A stretch of DNA of 64,000 nucleotides from Micromonospora chokoriensis (GCF_900091505.1 NZ_LT607409.1:4774001-4838000); one strand, 5' to 3'; counted from the first letter of the stretch, positions 50,108-58,968 are shown. Notes: generated by a model not told the origin, from the letters alone. A program made the numbers and translations.

Positions 50108-50470
50108 GTGAACGAGGTGGCTGTCGCGATCGCGGACCCGGTGCGGCGGCACATCCTGACCATGCTGCGCGACGAGCCCCTGTCCGCCGGCGACATCGCC
50201 CAACGGTTCACGATCAGTCGACCCGCCATCAGCCGCCACCTGCGGGTGCTGCGCGAGAGCGGGCTGGTCCGCGACGAGCTGGTCGGCCGGCAACGGATCT
50301 ACCGCCTGGACCCGGCCCCACTCGCGCCGCTGGTCGGCTGGCTCGCCGGGCTCGCCGGCACCGACCGGTGGGAACAGCATCTCGACGCGTTGGAGACCGA
50401 GGTCTACCGCACCCGCCGAGAGCGCCGCAGCCGCGGCCCGGCGGGACACCGAAGGGAGCACACGGCATGA
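50108..50470 (+). CDS. ArsR-family transcriptional repressor
   Basis: 120 residues. Winged helix: AIADPVRRHILTMLRDEPLS, AGDIAQRFTISRPAISRHLR (recognition helix), RDELVGRQRIYRLDPAPLAP. No metal-binding Cys pair, so it belongs to the group that regulates SRPBCC partners rather than metal resistance. GTG at 50108 chosen because of the -10 spacing; ATG at 50090 would add six residues. Overlaps the next gene by four bases. Confidence 0.9.
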   Translation: MNEVAVAIADPVRRHILTMLRDEPLSAGDIAQRFTISRPAISRHLRVLRESGLVRDELVGRQRIYRLDPAPLAPLVGWLAGLAGTDRWEQHLDALETEVYRTRRERRSRGPAGHRREHTA

Positions 50471-50973
50471 CCCGCACACCCGCCGGACGCCTGTTCCGCA
50501 CCGCCACCGGTCACGACCTCGTCCTGACCCGCACGTTCCGCGCCCCGGCGGCGGACGTCTGGGCCAGCCTGACCGAGCCGGAACGCACGGCCCGCTGGTT
50601 CGGCCCCTGGGAGGGCGACGCGGCCCCCGGGCGGACCATCCGGGTCCAGATGGCGTACGAGGAGGAGCAGCCCTGGTGCGACGTCCGGATCGACGCCTGT
50701 GAACCGCAGCGGCAGCTCGCCGTGTCGATGGTCGACAGCTACGGCACCTGGCTGTTGGAGCTGACGCTGACCGAGGCCGACGGCAGCACCGAGCTGCGGT
50801 TCGTGCAGCACCTCACGAGCGTGGAGGGCATCGCCGAGACGGGCGCCGGTTGGGAGTACTACCTGGACATGCTCGTCGCCTCCCGGGACGGCTCCCCCCG
50901 CCCCGACTTCGACGACTACCACCCGGCGATGCAGCCGTACTACCAGGACCTCGTCGCCACCGAAGGTGCCTAG
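50467..50973 (+). CDS. SRPBCC/AHSA1-type ligand-binding protein
   Basis: 168 residues. START-like helix-grip fold: LTRTFRAPAADVWASLTEPE, RTARWFGPWEGDAAPG, LELTLTEADGSTELRFVQHL, GWEYYLDMLVASRDG. The usual partner of this ArsR group. Ligand unknown. Its TAG stop shares the CTAG sequence with the stop of the convergent Mug remnant. Confidence 0.88.
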   Translation: MTRTPAGRLFRTATGHDLVLTRTFRAPAADVWASLTEPERTARWFGPWEGDAAPGRTIRVQMAYEEEQPWCDVRIDACEPQRQLAVSMVDSYGTWLLELTLTEADGSTELRFVQHLTSVEGIAETGAGWEYYLDMLVASRDGSPRPDFDDYHPAMQPYYQDLVATEGA

Positions 50974-51256
50974 AGCTCCTTGCGCCGCTTGGCGAACTCG
51001 GCCGTCAAGGCCGGCAACCGTGCTCCCACGGGTGCAGTTGCCGGTCGGTGAAGCCGGCACCGTGCAGAGCCGGCCAGAACCGGCTGCCTCTCCGCGCGAA
51101 GGGCAGGCCCACGGCGGCGGAGTAGAGGCCCGGGTTGAAGCCGCAGAACAGCACCCGCAGGCCGGGCCCGATCACGTCCGGCAGGCCCCGACCGGCGGCC
51201 GCCGCCACCTCCTGCGGTGTCGGCCGCCGAAACGGCCCCGACTGCTGCGCCCCCAC
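50970..51256 (-). pseudogene. mug: Decayed Mug-family mismatch DNA glycosylase
   Basis: The first about 80 codons from ATG at 51256 match the N-terminal half of G:T/U mismatch-specific glycosylases: PDVIGPGLRVLFCGFNPGLY, SAAVGLPFARRGSRFWPALH. At about 51018-51026 this frame stops (EHGCRP), while the next frame reads LPALTAEFAKRRKEL, the family C-terminus. The middle (about 80-90 codons, including the NPSG-type motif) is missing. So an internal deletion with a frameshift has removed function. Normal members have about 170-190 residues. Confidence 0.8.
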
Positions 51257-51318
51257 CTGACCGATCCTGCCCTACGACCGGAGTGTCGGGCCGCACACTG
51301 GCCGTTGACGCCGCTGGC

Positions 51319-51324
51319 TACGCT
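51319..51324 (+). promoter_or_regulatory. -10 element of the CPBP protease gene
   Basis: TACGCT, seven bases before GTG at 51332. Confidence 0.5.
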
Positions 51325-51331
51325 GCGCGAG

Positions 51332-52141
51332 GTGAGCGCCGGACCTCGTCTCGCCCTGCCCTGGCGGATCCTCGTCGTGTCCGCCGGCGCCGTGCTGGTG
51401 TGGCTGTCAGTGAGGGCCCTGCTCGGCGGCGACTACGATCGCGGCGCCCACGCCGTCGGCGCCGTCCTCACCACGGTGCTCGCCGTACCCCTGGTGGTTG
51501 TCGCCCGTCGCCTCCTGGACCGACGCCCGTGGGCCGGCCTCGGACTGCCGTCGCTGCGCGAGGGCTGGCGGCGTCTGCTGCTCGGCATGGTCTGCTGGCT
51601 GGTCCCCGCCGGGGTGGGGTTCGTGCTCTGCCTCGGCCTCGGTTGGGTCGAGATCAGCGTGCGGACGTCCGTCGGCGACGTGTGGCGCGTGGCGGCGTTG
51701 CTGGTGGTGCTCGTGTTCCTCAAGGAGGCGCTGCCGGAGGAGCTGATCTTCCGGGGCTACCTGCAGCGCAACCTCGCCACCCGGCTGCCGGCGTGGCAGG
51801 CCGCCGTCGGGCAGGCCGTGCTGTTCACACTGTTCGGGTTCCTCGTCGGGGCCGCCCGGTCCGTCGACCGGCTCGCGCTCTTCTTCGTCTTCGCGCTCCT
51901 GCTGGGCGCCTTCCGGACCGCGACCGGCGACATCTGGGCGGGCATCGGCTTCCACGTCGCCTTCCAGACCGTCGCGCAACTGTTCGGCGACGTGGGGGCG
52001 GTCTTCGACGTGGTCGGCTCCGACATCCTGGGAGTCGTGGCGATGGGGGCCATCCCGTTCTCGGTCAGCTGGATCGTCGTACGACACCTCTACCGGCACC
52101 ACCTGGACTGGCGGGCGGTCGCACCAGAGCCGGCCCGGTGA
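51332..52141 (+). CDS. CPBP-family intramembrane metalloprotease
   Basis: 269 residues with seven or eight helices. Motifs: EALPEELIFRGYLQRNLATR (EExxxR) and IGFHVAFQTVAQLF (His near helix end), the Abi/CAAX-protease-like active site. Roles in the family include bacteriocin self-immunity and membrane-protein processing; the target here is unknown. GTG at 51332, leaderless. Confidence 0.87.
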   Translation: MSAGPRLALPWRILVVSAGAVLVWLSVRALLGGDYDRGAHAVGAVLTTVLAVPLVVVARRLLDRRPWAGLGLPSLREGWRRLLLGMVCWLVPAGVGFVLCLGLGWVEISVRTSVGDVWRVAALLVVLVFLKEALPEELIFRGYLQRNLATRLPAWQAAVGQAVLFTLFGFLVGAARSVDRLALFFVFALLLGAFRTATGDIWAGIGFHVAFQTVAQLFGDVGAVFDVVGSDILGVVAMGAIPFSVSWIVVRHLYRHHLDWRAVAPEPAR

Positions 52142-52249
52142 CCGGCTGAACCTCCGCGTTCGGCCCTCCGACCCGGTCGGCCTGCGGAAGAGTGTCAGGC
52201 GAGAGTTGTCAGCGGTGGCACCGCGTCGTCTCCTGCGGAGGAGGTCCGA

Positions 52250-52966
52250 ATGAGCCCCGAGCCTGCCAGCAACGTCGTCCTGGTGCACGGCGCCTACGCC
52301 GACGGCTCGTCCTGGTCCGACGTGATCCCCATCCTCCAGCGGGCCGGCCTGACCGTCACCGCGGTGCAGAACCCGCTGACCACCCTGGCCGACGACGTCG
52401 CCGCCACCAACCGCGCCCTCGACCGCCAGGACGGGCCGACGGTGCTGGTGGGCCACTCCTGGGCCGGCACGGTCATCAGCGAGGCCGGCAACCACCCGAA
52501 CGTCACCGCCCTGGTGTACGTCGCCGCCCGCGCCCCGGACGCCGGCGAGGACTACGCCGCCCTCGCGGCCCAGTATCCGACGCCCCCGGCGAACGCCGGT
52601 CTCGTCCACCGCGACGGTTACGCACAGCTCAGCGAGGCGGCGTTCCTCGACGACTTCGCCGGCGGTGTCGACGAGGTCCGCGCCCGCTCGCTCTACGCGG
52701 CGCAGGGGCCGATCGCCGACGGCCTCTTCACGGGCCGTACGACCGTCGCCGCCTGGCGCGACAAGCCCTGCTACTACTCCGTCTCCACCCAGGACCGCAC
52801 CACGGCACCCGAGCTGGAACGGTTCCTGGCCGAGCGGATGAACGCGACCACGATCGAGGTCGAGTCCTCCCACCTCGCCATGGTCACCCACCCGGAGACG
52901 ATCGCCGACCTCATCATCATGGCCACCAGAGGGACGGACAGTCCCGCACCGTCCGGCCAGGGATGA
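52250..52966 (+). CDS. Alpha/beta hydrolase
   Basis: 238 residues. VVLVHGAYADGSSWSDVIPI (oxyanion loop), VLVGHSWAGTVISEAG (Ser nucleophile in GHSWAG), SSHLAMVTHPETIADLI (catalytic His). Looks like the esterase/MhpC-like hydrolases often called salicylate-esterase-type. No signal peptide. ATG at 52250 after GGAGGAGG. Substrate unknown. Confidence 0.87.
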   Translation: MSPEPASNVVLVHGAYADGSSWSDVIPILQRAGLTVTAVQNPLTTLADDVAATNRALDRQDGPTVLVGHSWAGTVISEAGNHPNVTALVYVAARAPDAGEDYAALAAQYPTPPANAGLVHRDGYAQLSEAAFLDDFAGGVDEVRARSLYAAQGPIADGLFTGRTTVAAWRDKPCYYSVSTQDRTTAPELERFLAERMNATTIEVESSHLAMVTHPETIADLIIMATRGTDSPAPSGQG

Positions 52967-53007
52967 CCGGGCCGGAAGGGCATTACCACCGACCGCCGCT
53001 ATGGAGC

Positions 53008-53028
53008 TGATGTCGTAAACGATTCAGC
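53008..53028 (+). repeat. Direct repeat A1 (candidate operator)
   Basis: Begins TGATG and ends AAACGATTCAGC; 18 of 21 bases match the copy at 53121. Differences are at positions 6, 8 and 9. Confidence 0.5.
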
Positions 53029-53120
53029 CGCCAGCGGGGCCAGCCCTACCCAGGAACAATCGAGGTACGACCCATCGCCCCGCCGAGAGACCACTGCCTG
53101 GCGTCACCGATACGTGGCCG

Positions 53121-53141
53121 TGATGCCACAAACGATTCAGC
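53121..53141 (+). repeat. Direct repeat A2 (candidate operator)
   Basis: Second copy, 113 bases after the first. Read on the minus strand it starts GCTGAATCGTTT, resembling half-sites of LacI-type operators; that reading is inference. Confidence 0.5.
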
Positions 53142-53745
53142 TCCAAAGGCTCCCACCGATACACCTGCGGGCCGCCGGGACACTCGTCGCGACGGGATCG
53201 CACACGTCCACGCACCCGCGGCCACTTCCGACAGCACCGACTCGTGCTGTGCAGTTGCACGCCTTCGTCGACACCACCTGGCTCCGCGTCGGTCTGTCGG
53301 ACCTGCGGTGACCGGAAAGGCGGCGGGAATACCCGCCTCGGGCGGTCGACGCCGACCGGGGTGGGCTTGACGGCGCGGAGACATCGGAGGTTTACTGCGT
53401 CAGCGATAGAAGTCGATGGGCTTCGTCCGTCCACTGTGGGCGGGCAGGCTCCTCGGCGGTGCGATCGCGATCGGTCGACGCCGGTGCGCCAGCCGTCTCC
53501 TGGCACTGTCGGTAGCGACGCGATGCTCCCCCCTCGGCGGGCGGGGAGCACCGGCACGGCAACCCGCACGGCGCAGCGTCGCGCACACCCCCTGCGGGAC
53601 GATTCCACCGGCACGGCACCACCCCGCAGCACCTCAGCCGAGCATCGGCGGCCCGGCTCCGTACCACCGCCATCGCGGCCTCGGCGAGCTCGCACGCCCA
53701 CGTGACGCGCGCGCCAGGGTCGACGCTCAGCAGAGGAGCACCCCC

Positions 53746-54957
53746 ATGCGTTCCCGTTCCCGCCTGTTGGCACTCGTCACCGGCATGGCCGTGATGCTGG
53801 CCAGCTTGGCAATCCTCACCACACCGGCCTCGGCGGCACCACTGACCAAGGTCCTGGTGTTCAGCAAGACCGCCGGCTTCCGCCACTCGTCCATCCCGAA
53901 CGGCATCGCCGCGATCCAGCAACTCGGCTCGGCCAACGGCTTCACCGTGACCGCCACCGAGGACTCCAACCAGTTCACCACCTCCAACCTGGCCCAATAC
54001 CAGGCGGTGGTCTTCCTGTCCACGACCGGTGACGTCCTCAACTCCACCCAGCAGACGGCCTTCGAGTCGTACATCGCCGCCGGCGGTGGATACGTCGGCG
54101 TGCACGCCGCCGCCGACACCGAGTACAACTGGCCGTTCTACGGCCAGCTCGTCGGCGCGTACTTCGACTCGCACCCGGCGATCCAGAACGCGACGGTACG
54201 CATCGAGGACAACACCAACCCGTCGACCGCCCACCTCCCGGCGACGTGGGTGCGCTCCGACGAGTGGTACAACTACCGCACCAACCCCCGGTCGAGCGCG
54301 CGGGTCCTGGCCAACCTCGACGAGTCGTCCTACAGCGGCGGCAACATGAGGGGCGACCACCCGATCACCTGGTGCAAGGCGTACGGCGGCGGTCGGGCCT
54401 GGTACACGGGTCTGGGCCACACCGAGGCGTCGTACACCGACCCGAACTTCACCCGGATGCTGCTGGGCGGCCTCCAGGTCGCCGCGGGTGCGGTGACCGC
54501 CGACTGCTCGCCGCGGACGACCACGCCGCCCACCACCCCGCCGCCCACCACCCCGCCGCCGACCGCCAGCGGCTCCACCCTGAAGGCCCGGGCCAACAAC
54601 CAGTTCGTCAGCGCGCCCAACTCCACCACCGCGCTGATCGCCAACAAGGCCTCCGCCGGCACCAGCGAGCGGTTCGACGTGGTCAACCTCGCCAACGGCA
54701 ACGTGGCGCTGCGCGCCAAGAGCAACGGGCAGTACGTCGCGGCCGAGAACGCCGGTGCCGCCGCGCTGATCGCCAACCGCGCCACCGCCGGCGCCTGGGA
54801 GACGTTCCAGCTCGTGCGTAACTCCGACGGCACGGTCAGCCTGCGGGCCACGGTGAACAGCCGGTACGTCGCCGCCGACAACGGTGGCTCCTCCCCGCTG
54901 ATCGCCAACCGGACCTCCATCGGGCAGTGGGAGAAGTTCGACCTCGTCACCAACTGA
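53746..54957 (+). CDS. Secreted ThuA-like protein with C-terminal fascin-like trefoil domain
   Basis: 403 residues. Signal peptide ending TPASA; ThuA-like domain (about 33-245) with VLVFSKTAGFRHSSIPNGIA, FLSTTGDVLN, GGGYVGVHAAADTEYNWPFY, GRAWYTGLGHTEASYTDPNF; linker TTPPTTPPPTTPPPT (about 258-276); then three repeats such as LKARANNQFVSAPNSTTALI and SLRATVNSRYVAADNGGS, a beta-trefoil likely to bind carbohydrate. ThuA domains are tied to trehalose and keto-sugar metabolism. ATG at 53746 with AGAGGAG. Next gene has the same C-terminal domain, and both are probably one transcript. Confidence 0.87.
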   Translation: MRSRSRLLALVTGMAVMLASLAILTTPASAAPLTKVLVFSKTAGFRHSSIPNGIAAIQQLGSANGFTVTATEDSNQFTTSNLAQYQAVVFLSTTGDVLNSTQQTAFESYIAAGGGYVGVHAAADTEYNWPFYGQLVGAYFDSHPAIQNATVRIEDNTNPSTAHLPATWVRSDEWYNYRTNPRSSARVLANLDESSYSGGNMRGDHPITWCKAYGGGRAWYTGLGHTEASYTDPNFTRMLLGGLQVAAGAVTADCSPRTTTPPTTPPPTTPPPTASGSTLKARANNQFVSAPNSTTALIANKASAGTSERFDVVNLANGNVALRAKSNGQYVAAENAGAAALIANRATAGAWETFQLVRNSDGTVSLRATVNSRYVAADNGGSSPLIANRTSIGQWEKFDLVTN

Positions 54958-55040
54958 CCGCGCCGCGGCTCACTCACCACCCCCTCCGGCCGTGGTGCGC
55001 CCCCGCACGCCCGGCCCCCGATCGTCGAGAAAGGACGATC

Positions 55041-57872
55041 ATGTTCGTGAAACCCCGGCGCTGGTCCCGGGCCCTCATGGCGGCGCTCACCGCCGCCACG
55101 AGCGTGGCCCTGGCCGTTGCCGCACCGTCCACCGCGCAGGCTGCGGTGATCCCCGCCTCCGACTACCAGCAGATCAAGCTCGCCACCGGCTCCGCCGAGC
55201 TGGGTGAGGCCATGTCCCTGGCCGTCCTGCCCAACCGCTCGGTCCTGCACACCGCCCGCAACGGCGTCCTGCGGGTCACCGACGTGGCCGGCAACACCAA
55301 GACCTCCGGCACCCTGTCGGTCTACACCCACGACGAGGAGGGGTTGCAGGGCGTCGCGGTCGACCCCGGCTTCGCCACCAACCGGTGGATCTACCTGTAC
55401 TACTCGCCCTCGTTGAGCACCCCGTCCGGGGACGCGCCGACCACCGGCTCGCAGTCCGACTGGGACCGGTGGAAGGGACACCTGCGGCTGTCCCGGTTCA
55501 CCCTCAACTCCGACGACACGCTCAACCTGGACAGCGAGAAGATCGTGCTCCAGGTCGCCAACGACCGTGGTCAGTGCTGCCACGTCGGCGGTGACCTGGA
55601 CTTCGACGCCGCCGGCAACCTGTACCTGACCACCGGCGACGACACCAACCCGTTCGAGTCGTCGGGCTACGCGCCGCTGGACGAGCGGACCAACCGCAAC
55701 CCGCAGTTCGACGCCCAGCGCACCTCGGCGAACACGAACGACCTGCGGGGCAAGGTGCTGCGGATCAAGCCGCAGGCCGACGGCACGTACACCATCCCGT
55801 CGGGCAACCTGTTCGCGCCCGGCACGGCCAACACCCGCCCGGAAATCTACGCGATGGGGTTGCGCAACCCGTTCCGGATGAGCGTCGACAAGGCCACCGG
55901 CGTCGTCTACCTCGGCGACTACGGCCCGGACGCCGGGTCCACGAACTCCAACCGCGGCCCGCAGGGTCAGGTCGAGTTCAACCGCATCGCCTCGCCGGGC
56001 AACTACGGCTGGCCGTACTGCACCGGCGCCAACACCAGCTCCGAAACATACAATGAATACACGTTCCCGTCCGGGCCGTCGCAGTCGAAGTACAACTGCA
56101 CGGGCGGGCCGACCAACAACTCGTTCCGCAACACCGGTCTCGGCACGCTCCCCGCGGCGAGGCCGGCCTGGATCAAGTACGCCGGTGACTCCGGTTCGCC
56201 GTCGGAGTTCGGCAGCGGATCCGAGTCGCCGATGGGCGGCCCGGTCTACCGGTACGACGCGTCGCTGAACTCCAGCGTCAAGTTCCCGCAGTCGCTCAAC
56301 GGCCAGTTCTTCGCCGGTGAGTACGGCCGCCGCTGGATCAAGGCGATCGCCGTCAACGCCGACGGCTCGCGCGGAGAGATCTCCAACTTCCCGTGGTCCG
56401 GCACGCAGGTCATGGACATGGCCTTCGGCCCGGACGGGGCGCTGTACGTGCTGGACTACGGCACCGGGTCGAACAACCAGGCGCTGTTCCGGATCGAGTA
56501 CATCGGCGGCGGTAACCGCAACCCCATCGCGGTCGCCTCGGCGAACCCCACGTCGGGGGCCAACCCGTTGACCGTCAACTTCTCGTCGGCGGGCAGCTCC
56601 GACCCCGAGGGTGGGGCGCTGAGCTACCTGTGGACGTTCGGCGACGGCACCACGTCGACGGCGGCGAACCCCACCAAGACGTACACCACGAACGGCACCT
56701 ACTCCCCCACCCTGAGGGTCACCGACCCGACCGGCCTGACCGGCACGGCGAGCCTCGTCATCACCGTGGGGAACACGGCCCCCACGGTGACGCTCACCTC
56801 GCCCGCCGACGGGCAACTGTTCAGCTTCGGTGACACCGTGTCGTACCAGATCAGTGTGAGCGACCCGCAGGACGGCACGATCGACTGTTCCCGGGTGAGC
56901 CTGACCTACGCGCTGGGTCACGACAGTCACGCCCACCAGATCACCTCGAAGAACGGGTGCAGCGGCTCGATCACCGTGCCGACCGACGGCGAGCACGACT
57001 CGGCGGCGAACATCTACGGGGTCTTCGACGCCGCCTACACCGACAACGGCGGGCTGACCACGCACAGCATCAAGACGCTGCAGCCGAAGCACCGCCAGGG
57101 TGAGCACTTCGGTGCCCAGTCCGGCGTCCAGGCCACCGACCACACCAACGCCGAGGGTGGCCGCACCGCCGGGTTCATCGAGAACAACGACTGGATCTCG
57201 TACCAGCCGTACAACCTGGCCAACGCCAACCGCATCACCGTGCGGGCGTCGTCGGCCGGCGCGGGCGGCACCATCGAGGTCCGGGCCGGGTCGGCGACCG
57301 GCACCCTGCTGGGCACCGTGACGGTGCCGGTGACCGGCAACTGGGAGACCTTCACCGAGGTGTCCGGCACGATCAGCAACCCGCCGAGCGCGTCGACCAC
57401 GCTGTACCTGGTCTTCAAGGGTGGCTCCGGCTACCTGTTCGACGTCGACGCGTTCACCTTCGCCACCGGCACCGGTAACAGCACCCCGGTGACGACCCTC
57501 CGGGCGCAGGTCAACAACCAGTACGTGTCGGCGGTCGGCTCCACCGCGCTGATCGCCAACAAGGCCAGTGTCGGCACGACCGAGCAGTTCGACCGGGTGG
57601 ACGCCGGCAGCGGTGCCATCGCGCTGCGGTCGCGCGCCAACGGGCTCTACGTGTCGGCCACGAACTCGGGCGCCGGGGCGTTGGTCGCCAACGCCTCGTC
57701 GATCGGGACGTCGGAGAGGTTCCAGCTCGTCACCAACTCGGACGGGACGGTGAGCCTGCGGGCCACTGTCAACAGCCAGCTGGTGTGCGCGGAGAACGCC
57801 GGGGCCGGATCACTGATCGCCAACCGTACGTCGGTCGGAGCCTGGGAGAAGTTCATCCTGACCACCGGCTGA
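55041..57872 (+). CDS. Secreted PQQ-type sugar dehydrogenase-like protein with PKD, CBM6 and trefoil domains
   Basis: 943 residues. Signal peptide to about residue 35. Beta-propeller of the glucose/sorbosone dehydrogenase family (about 40-488): GLQGVAVDPGFATNRWIYLY, GGDLDFDAAGNLYLTTGDDT, IYAMGLRNPFRMSVDKATG, GNYGWPYC, DMAFGPDGALYVLDYG. PKD domain (about 493-577, YLWTFGDGTTS), an Ig-like segment, CBM6-like module (about 686-812, GFIENNDWISYQPYNLANAN), then a fascin-like trefoil (815-943) very like that of the ThuA neighbour. Likely oxidises an extracellular saccharide; cofactor not proven. ATG at 55041 follows AAAGGA. Confidence 0.87.
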   Translation: MFVKPRRWSRALMAALTAATSVALAVAAPSTAQAAVIPASDYQQIKLATGSAELGEAMSLAVLPNRSVLHTARNGVLRVTDVAGNTKTSGTLSVYTHDEEGLQGVAVDPGFATNRWIYLYYSPSLSTPSGDAPTTGSQSDWDRWKGHLRLSRFTLNSDDTLNLDSEKIVLQVANDRGQCCHVGGDLDFDAAGNLYLTTGDDTNPFESSGYAPLDERTNRNPQFDAQRTSANTNDLRGKVLRIKPQADGTYTIPSGNLFAPGTANTRPEIYAMGLRNPFRMSVDKATGVVYLGDYGPDAGSTNSNRGPQGQVEFNRIASPGNYGWPYCTGANTSSETYNEYTFPSGPSQSKYNCTGGPTNNSFRNTGLGTLPAARPAWIKYAGDSGSPSEFGSGSESPMGGPVYRYDASLNSSVKFPQSLNGQFFAGEYGRRWIKAIAVNADGSRGEISNFPWSGTQVMDMAFGPDGALYVLDYGTGSNNQALFRIEYIGGGNRNPIAVASANPTSGANPLTVNFSSAGSSDPEGGALSYLWTFGDGTTSTAANPTKTYTTNGTYSPTLRVTDPTGLTGTASLVITVGNTAPTVTLTSPADGQLFSFGDTVSYQISVSDPQDGTIDCSRVSLTYALGHDSHAHQITSKNGCSGSITVPTDGEHDSAANIYGVFDAAYTDNGGLTTHSIKTLQPKHRQGEHFGAQSGVQATDHTNAEGGRTAGFIENNDWISYQPYNLANANRITVRASSAGAGGTIEVRAGSATGTLLGTVTVPVTGNWETFTEVSGTISNPPSASTTLYLVFKGGSGYLFDVDAFTFATGTGNSTPVTTLRAQVNNQYVSAVGSTALIANKASVGTTEQFDRVDAGSGAIALRSRANGLYVSATNSGAGALVANASSIGTSERFQLVTNSDGTVSLRATVNSQLVCAENAGAGSLIANRTSVGAWEKFILTTG

Positions 57873-57878
57873 CCGGCG

Positions 57879-57914
57879 GTGGGCCCGGCCCGGTCGGTGA
57901 CGGGCCGGGCCCAC
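57879..57914 (+). terminator. Terminator 1 after the sugar dehydrogenase gene
   Basis: GTGGGCCCGGCCC and its exact complement with a ten-base loop, six bases after the stop. Confidence 0.8.
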
Positions 57915-57929
57915 CGATCCACTCCTTCC

Positions 57930-57965
57930 GAAGTAGGGCCTGTCCTAGCGGACAGGCCCTACTTC
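57930..57965. terminator. Terminator 2, perfect 16-base stem spanning the convergent stop
   Basis: GAAGTAGGGCCTGTCC and its exact complement with a four-base loop. The minus-strand TAG stop at 57959-57961 is inside the right arm, so both strands share it. Confidence 0.8.
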
Positions 57966-58903
57966 GCGAAGTGCCCGTGCCGCCAGTGCCAGTGTCGACC
58001 GGCCCTGAGGTGGTCGACGATCGCGCGTTGGAGCGCGGTGCGGCGGGGCAACCGGTCCAGTGGGGTGCTCAGCGTGCGGAACACGAACCGCAGCACCTCG
58101 ACGTCGGCGTCCGGGCCGTCCTTCGCCTCGTAGGGAACCAGCTCGAACATCTGCTGGAACCGGACGATGTTGGACCCCTCGGGGAGGTATTCCCGCAACT
58201 GCGGGTCGAGCAGCCACGAGCCGCAGGAGAACGCGGTGTAGGTCTCGTCGGGAAAGTGGCGCGCGAAGAACACCCGCGCCTCGTCCAGCGACGCCGCGAC
58301 CGCCTCCGGGGTCAACGGCCCCGCGTCGGGAACGTGCAGGCCGATGGCCGTGTCGCCGGGGTGGTGTTGCAGCCGGCCCAGCTCGTAGATGCTGCCGCGC
58401 ACGTGCAGCGTCAGCCAACTCTGCATGACGGGCCAGCCCTCACCGCGCATCCGCCGGTCGATCGCGAGGTTGCGGCCGAGGTCCGCGAGGCTGCGCCACG
58501 ACACGTCGTCGGGGACGCCGTGGTCCCGGTGGTAGGCCCGGGCGACGTCGACCAGGGCGAGGTACGCGTACACGTAGAGATGCCGCCAGGCGGGACCCCG
58601 CTCGCGGGGCAACTCCGGACCGGGCGACAGCCAACCGTGGCCGCCGAGGTCGGCGTGGACCAGGGCGATCGACCGGTCGAGCAACCAGCGCAGCTCGGGC
58701 GTCCAGAGGGGCGAGGACGGGTCCGGCCAGCCCTGCATGATCTCGGCGGCGTCGTCCGGCCGGACCGCGAGCCGATCGAGCAGTTCAGGAGCGTCGGCCC
58801 TGGCGGGCAGCGGAACCGACGGTCGATCGCCGGCGAGCTGCGCGACGCGGTCGACCTCCTCGACGGGCACTGCGAGCCGGGCGGCGATGTCGTGCGGATC
58901 CAC
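57959..58903 (-). CDS. Acyltransferase-like protein (GNAT-type, tentative)
   Basis: 314 residues, soluble. DPHDIAARLAVPVEEVDRVA at the start; LYVYAYLALVDVARAYHRDH, WRSLADLGRNLAIDRRMRGE, TLHVRGSIYELGRLQHHPGD, ARVFFARHFPDETYTAFSCG, FQQMFELVPYEAKDGPDAD. The overall pattern matches actinobacterial proteins annotated as acyltransferase domain (GNAT-like N and C halves); function not shown. GTG at 58903, seven bases after TAGGGT. Confidence 0.65.
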   Translation of the reverse strand: MDPHDIAARLAVPVEEVDRVAQLAGDRPSVPLPARADAPELLDRLAVRPDDAAEIMQGWPDPSSPLWTPELRWLLDRSIALVHADLGGHGWLSPGPELPRERGPAWRHLYVYAYLALVDVARAYHRDHGVPDDVSWRSLADLGRNLAIDRRMRGEGWPVMQSWLTLHVRGSIYELGRLQHHPGDTAIGLHVPDAGPLTPEAVAASLDEARVFFARHFPDETYTAFSCGSWLLDPQLREYLPEGSNIVRFQQMFELVPYEAKDGPDADVEVLRFVFRTLSTPLDRLPRRTALQRAIVDHLRAGRHWHWRHGHFAK

Positions 58904-58910
58904 GGCGACG

Positions 58911-58916
58911 ACCCTA
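58911..58916 (-). promoter_or_regulatory. -10 element of the acyltransferase-like gene
   Basis: TAGGGT, seven bases before GTG at 58903. Confidence 0.5.
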
Positions 58917-58968
58917 CCGGCGTTCGGTCCTCCGATGGTGCCCGCGATGTCGGCCCGGGCCCGGTACG

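Larger units (their letters stand above)
52967..53745. other. Long intergenic region upstream of the ThuA-like gene
   Basis: 779 bases with no gene I can support; open frames here lack family features. It holds two near-identical 21-base direct repeats, a small GGCGGG-AATA-CCCGCC hairpin at 53322-53337, and AGAGGAG just before the ThuA ATG. Confidence 0.6.

Noticed and set aside
53024..53773. Open frame in the gap before ThuA
   Set aside because: Arg/Gly/Pro-rich, crosses the ThuA start, no ribosome site; treated as noncoding.
54330..57143. A 937-codon minus-strand frame
   Set aside because: Shadow of the ThuA and sugar dehydrogenase genes; no recognisable domain.
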